From positions 310,001-374,000 of the forward strand of contig NZ_CP011530.1 in the NCBI RefSeq assembly GCF_001605725.1: DNA of 64,000 bases. Reading direction: 5' to 3'. Under the pieces are notes generated by a model. That model saw only the letters and a list, made by a program, of their open reading frames with translations. It did not search any database and had not been told where the DNA came from. The position numbers were made by a program, and so were the translations under genes. Positions 61,361-64,000 of this stretch are shown here, piece after piece. The stretch is from Mycobacteroides immunogenum (GTDB taxonomy: Bacteria; Actinomycetota; Actinomycetes; Mycobacteriales; Mycobacteriaceae). Position 1 is the first letter of the stretch. Every line of letters starts with the position of its first letter.

Positions 61361-64000
61361 TCGGCACTGGAGAGACCACCACCGACCCGCTGGCCTCGGT
61401 GCTGGCCAGCCGTAACGCGGGCGACAAACATGACCTGGCCGCGTATGCCGGACATCTCATCAAGGCGGGCGTCGAGGTCGTGTTGGTGGAGCCGAACGGC
61501 AAGACTCCGTTGGACTTTCGAACTGAGGCGATGAAGCGCGCAGACGCCAAAACGAGCGCGCATCTGCGCGGTGACGGCACCGTGAAGGCGGGCTGGTACT
61601 CGGGAACGCGGAACGTCGCCCGTGCCAAGAAGCTGCTGGAACGCGCTGCCGAGCAGGGCATCACCCCGAATCTCGGCGTTCACATCGGCGGGTCGCGCTA
61701 CGTGCTGGTGGACATGGACAATGCGGGCGATGTCGCAGCCGCGCAAGCCTTGTGGGCATCGCACGGCGACATCCTTCCGCCTGTCACGGTTCGCACACCC
61801 GGACAGCGTGACGATGACGGACGCTTGGAGCACGACGGCCAGGCAGGGCATCTGTGGCTGCGACTGCCTGACGGTGTTGACCCCGCATCGCTGCGCAGCT
61901 ACTCGGAACCACTGACCAAGGACGAGAAGGAATCTCAGGGTCGTGGCGGATACGTCGTCATGGTCGGACACGGTAAGGGCGCGCTGCTGCCACCGTCTAC
62001 ACGCGCCGAAGGCCCGTATGTCTACCTGGATTCGGGGATCACCGAAGCCCCCATCTGGCTCATTGAGCTGCTGACCAAACCCACCCGTGTCGAGGGACAG
62101 CGCGACGGCCAGGACACCCGCTCGGAGGCAGTGGCGGCATGGGAAGACGGAACCGCGTGGGCCGCACTGCTTGAACCGCGCGGCTGGACACCGACCGGCA
62201 ACACCGAGACATGCGGATGCTCGACGTGGACCCGCCCCGGCAAGAACGTGGCGGGAGCGAAATCGGCGGTCGCACACGAGGCCGCATGCGATGCCCTCGG
62301 GGAATCGAGCAAGGTCGGTGCGCTGCACCTCTACAGCGATGCTGGACCCGCCGAGCTGGGCGGCGAACGCACCTGGTCCAAGGTGGCATTCGTCGCGGCG
62401 ATGGAAGGACTGTCCATTCCCGAGGCCAAGACTCAGCTCGGCATTGTGGACGCCGCGCCAGAGGTTGACCTACCCGTCCTGGGAGCCGAGTTGGGCCGCA
62501 AGCTGGGTGAGAAGCTCGCCGCCAAGAGAGCGCATCTGTCGGTCGTGCCCGACGACAACGACAACGAGAAGTCCGTCAAGGCCGACTCTGCCGTCGAGAA
62601 GAACCCGTTCGGTGTGGAGCCCTTGCATCCGTCGCAGCTTCCCGCTATCGAAGGGGATTTCTGGGACCGTTCGCCGATCCTGCAGTGGCTTGCCAAAGAC
62701 GCCGAAACAGAAGGGGTGTCGGCGTGGGCGCAGCTTGGTGTGGCGCTGGCGCACGTGAGCACCTATGTTCCGCACCACGTGGTGCTGCCCACGGCGTCGG
62801 GTGCGGCCCCGCGCACTCTCGGTGAGGGCGGTTCGCTGAACTTCGCGTGCGTCCTGGTGGGCGAGTCCGGTGCGGGAAAGTCCCAGATTCTGCGGCACAT
62901 GCAGGCGGTGCTTCCGCCGGATTGCTTGGTGGTCGGTGCGGGCACCGGACAAGGGTGGGTCAAGAAGTATGTGCATACCGAGACTGAGACCGACCCGCAG
63001 ACCAAGCAGAAGTTGAAGGTTCGCGTGCGTGACCGCTACACGATGCTCGTGGCCGCACCCGAAATCGACAGCTTCATGGCGGACTTCTACCGCGCCGGAA
63101 GCAAGACAGGCTCGGTGCTACGCGAACTGCTGTCAGGTGATGCCACCTCGAACGTGACTGCCGAAGCCGACCGTGAAGCCACGCTGAAAGCAGGCTCGTA
63201 TCGGTTCGCGGTCACCATGGGAGCCCAGCCTTCGCACATGGCCGCGATGTTCACCCCGGCAGAAATCAGCGGCGGTACACCGCAACGCTTCCCGCTGCTG
63301 CCGGTGTCCGCTGACCTGCGTTCACGCACCACGCCCTCCTCGGTGCCCACGCCGACGCTGCCGCTGTTCCCCTCGGCAGGGCCACAGTTCGTCTCGCCCG
63401 GGGACGCCGACGACGGGGAGGTGCTGCCCGCCCCACACGTCATTCCCTGGCCTGCAGCAGCCCGCGCCCACATGGCGCAGATCCGCGCCGAACGCGACAC
63501 ACTGGCCGCACGCGGCTACGTTCCCACATTGGGTATGAGCCCCGAAGAGCGCGAGGAGCACACCGCCCGCACCATCCAGAATCACACGGTCCTCACACGG
63601 CTGCGGGTGATGGCGCTACTGGCGATCCTGCACGGACGCAGCGAACCCACCGACGAGGACTGGGACGCCGCCGGGGTCTTCGTGCGCATCCACCTCGGCA
63701 TGCTCTCGGCAGTCTGGGCCGAACTCAAAGAGTCCGGCGACGCCGACGCCCGCGAGACGGGACGGCGCAACGGCATCGCCTACGCCGCCGCCGACGCCTC
63801 CAAGGCCGACGCCACCGCCGCATCAGTCGAACGTGTCGCCACACGACTACGCAAGCACCTGGCCGCTCACGGTCCGACAGCAGGAGCCGCACTGCGCCGC
63901 ACCCTCGCGAGTCGAGATCGACATCTGTTCCGTCACGCCGTCCAAGAACTGGCCGACAGCGGCCTGCTCGTCTTCGACGGCACCACCTATTCGACAGTCG
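61357..64000 (+). CDS. bifunctional primase-polymerase / helicase, 3' end outside window
   Basis: The GTG at 61357 overlaps the polymerase stop. The frame is open to the window end: 881 codons are visible. The N-terminal prim-pol-like domain (about 15-250) has YVLVDMDN (D119, D121) and VTVRTPGQRD-like segments. The C-terminal part has Walker A GESGAGKS (502-509), followed by YTMLVAAPEIDSFMADFY and a region like DUF3987 replication helicases. It probably primes and unwinds element 2 at the iteron origin. The end of the gene lies beyond the window. Confidence 0.85.
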   Translation, partial: MIGTGETTTDPLASVLASRNAGDKHDLAAYAGHLIKAGVEVVLVEPNGKTPLDFRTEAMKRADAKTSAHLRGDGTVKAGWYSGTRNVARAKKLLERAAEQGITPNLGVHIGGSRYVLVDMDNAGDVAAAQALWASHGDILPPVTVRTPGQRDDDGRLEHDGQAGHLWLRLPDGVDPASLRSYSEPLTKDEKESQGRGGYVVMVGHGKGALLPPSTRAEGPYVYLDSGITEAPIWLIELLTKPTRVEGQRDGQDTRSEAVAAWEDGTAWAALLEPRGWTPTGNTETCGCSTWTRPGKNVAGAKSAVAHEAACDALGESSKVGALHLYSDAGPAELGGERTWSKVAFVAAMEGLSIPEAKTQLGIVDAAPEVDLPVLGAELGRKLGEKLAAKRAHLSVVPDDNDNEKSVKADSAVEKNPFGVEPLHPSQLPAIEGDFWDRSPILQWLAKDAETEGVSAWAQLGVALAHVSTYVPHHVVLPTASGAAPRTLGEGGSLNFACVLVGESGAGKSQILRHMQAVLPPDCLVVGAGTGQGWVKKYVHTETETDPQTKQKLKVRVRDRYTMLVAAPEIDSFMADFYRAGSKTGSVLRELLSGDATSNVTAEADREATLKAGSYRFAVTMGAQPSHMAAMFTPAEISGGTPQRFPLLPVSADLRSRTTPSSVPTPTLPLFPSAGPQFVSPGDADDGEVLPAPHVIPWPAAARAHMAQIRAERDTLAARGYVPTLGMSPEEREEHTARTIQNHTVLTRLRVMALLAILHGRSEPTDEDWDAAGVFVRIHLGMLSAVWAELKESGDADARETGRRNGIAYAAADASKADATAASVERVATRLRKHLAAHGPTAGAALRRTLASRDRHLFRHAVQELADSGLLVFDGTTYSTV

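Larger units (their letters stand above)
48732..64000. mobile_element. element 2: tRNA-Ser(GGA)-integrated element (left part)
   Basis: It begins at a truncated tRNA-Ser(GGA) next to an integrase and continues past the window end, at least 15.3 kb. It shares with element 1 the integrase, two small proteins, serine recombinase, Cys-cluster protein, Dam-like and MT-A70 methyltransferases in the same order. Its replication genes are different: iteron region, small HTH protein, family A polymerase and prim-pol/helicase. No transfer gene is visible in this part. Confidence 0.9.

Noticed and set aside
61075-62328. 417-codon leftward frame over the polymerase/prim-pol junction
   Set aside because: Antisense to two genes with clear catalytic motifs; composition is typical of a shadow frame.

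Overview
The window is a high-GC mycobacterial chromosome segment, most likely from the Mycobacteroides (Mycobacterium) abscessus/chelonae group. I infer this from gene content and order: proXVWZ, tyrA and tadA next to a tRNA-Ser, the divergent ligC/polD1 pair, tgt beside a cytochrome P450, DUF732-type secreted proteins, mycobacterial lipoproteins and ESX-associated proteins. No database search was possible, so the species call is an inference.

Layout. (1) 1-15857 is ordinary chromosome: an alpha/beta hydrolase cut by the window edge, a lipoprotein, a histidine phosphatase, an acyl-CoA dehydrogenase, a ThrE-type exporter, a TetR-controlled SDR/DapB-like pair, a complete osmoprotectant ABC transporter, tyrA, tadA with its partner, and two tandem small exported Asp/His-rich proteins. 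(2) 15858-15945 is tRNA-Ser(CGA). Its 3' 57 bases are repeated exactly at 37181-37237 and bound a 21.3-kb integrated element (element 1). (3) 37238-48731 is chromosome again: the tRNA's original terminator, secreted proteins, tgt, P450, an amino-acid ABC fusion, gluQ, ligC/polD1, a GT87-type glycosyltransferase and a lipoprotein. (4) 48732 to the window end is a second integrated element (element 2). It begins with the 3' 57 bases of a tRNA-Ser(GGA) gene next to a closely related integrase; its other end lies beyond the window.

Element 1 carries a long leftward operon. It starts with an HTH protein and a primase/SF3-helicase replication protein, continues with a DUF2637 membrane protein and an FtsK/TraB-type DNA translocase, then a RuvC-like protein, several lipoproteins and small exported cysteine proteins, an ESX-associated multidomain protein, and three very small proteins. 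This resembles an actinobacterial integrative and conjugative element (AICE) that moves double-stranded DNA with one FtsK-like motor. A cluster of CTTACG repeats between the motor and replication genes is a candidate transfer or replication locus. Element 2 instead carries a family A DNA polymerase, a prim-pol/helicase protein and a ~580-bp noncoding region packed with TGGACAT iterons plus an AT-rich stretch, which I read as its replication origin.

The two elements share an integration and modification module in the same order: integrase, two small proteins, serine recombinase, a small Cys-cluster protein, a Dam-like methyltransferase, a variable cargo slot, then an MT-A70 methyltransferase (intact in element 2, only an N-terminal remnant in element 1). 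The cargo slot holds different genes in each element and in opposite orientation relative to dam, but both encode a small ESX/EspC-like protein followed by a large WxG-containing protein, membrane proteins and a lipoprotein. The main discovery candidates are this shared chassis with an exchangeable ESX-type cassette, the switch of tRNA-Ser isoacceptor target, the two repeat loci, and the ESX-flavoured transfer operon.
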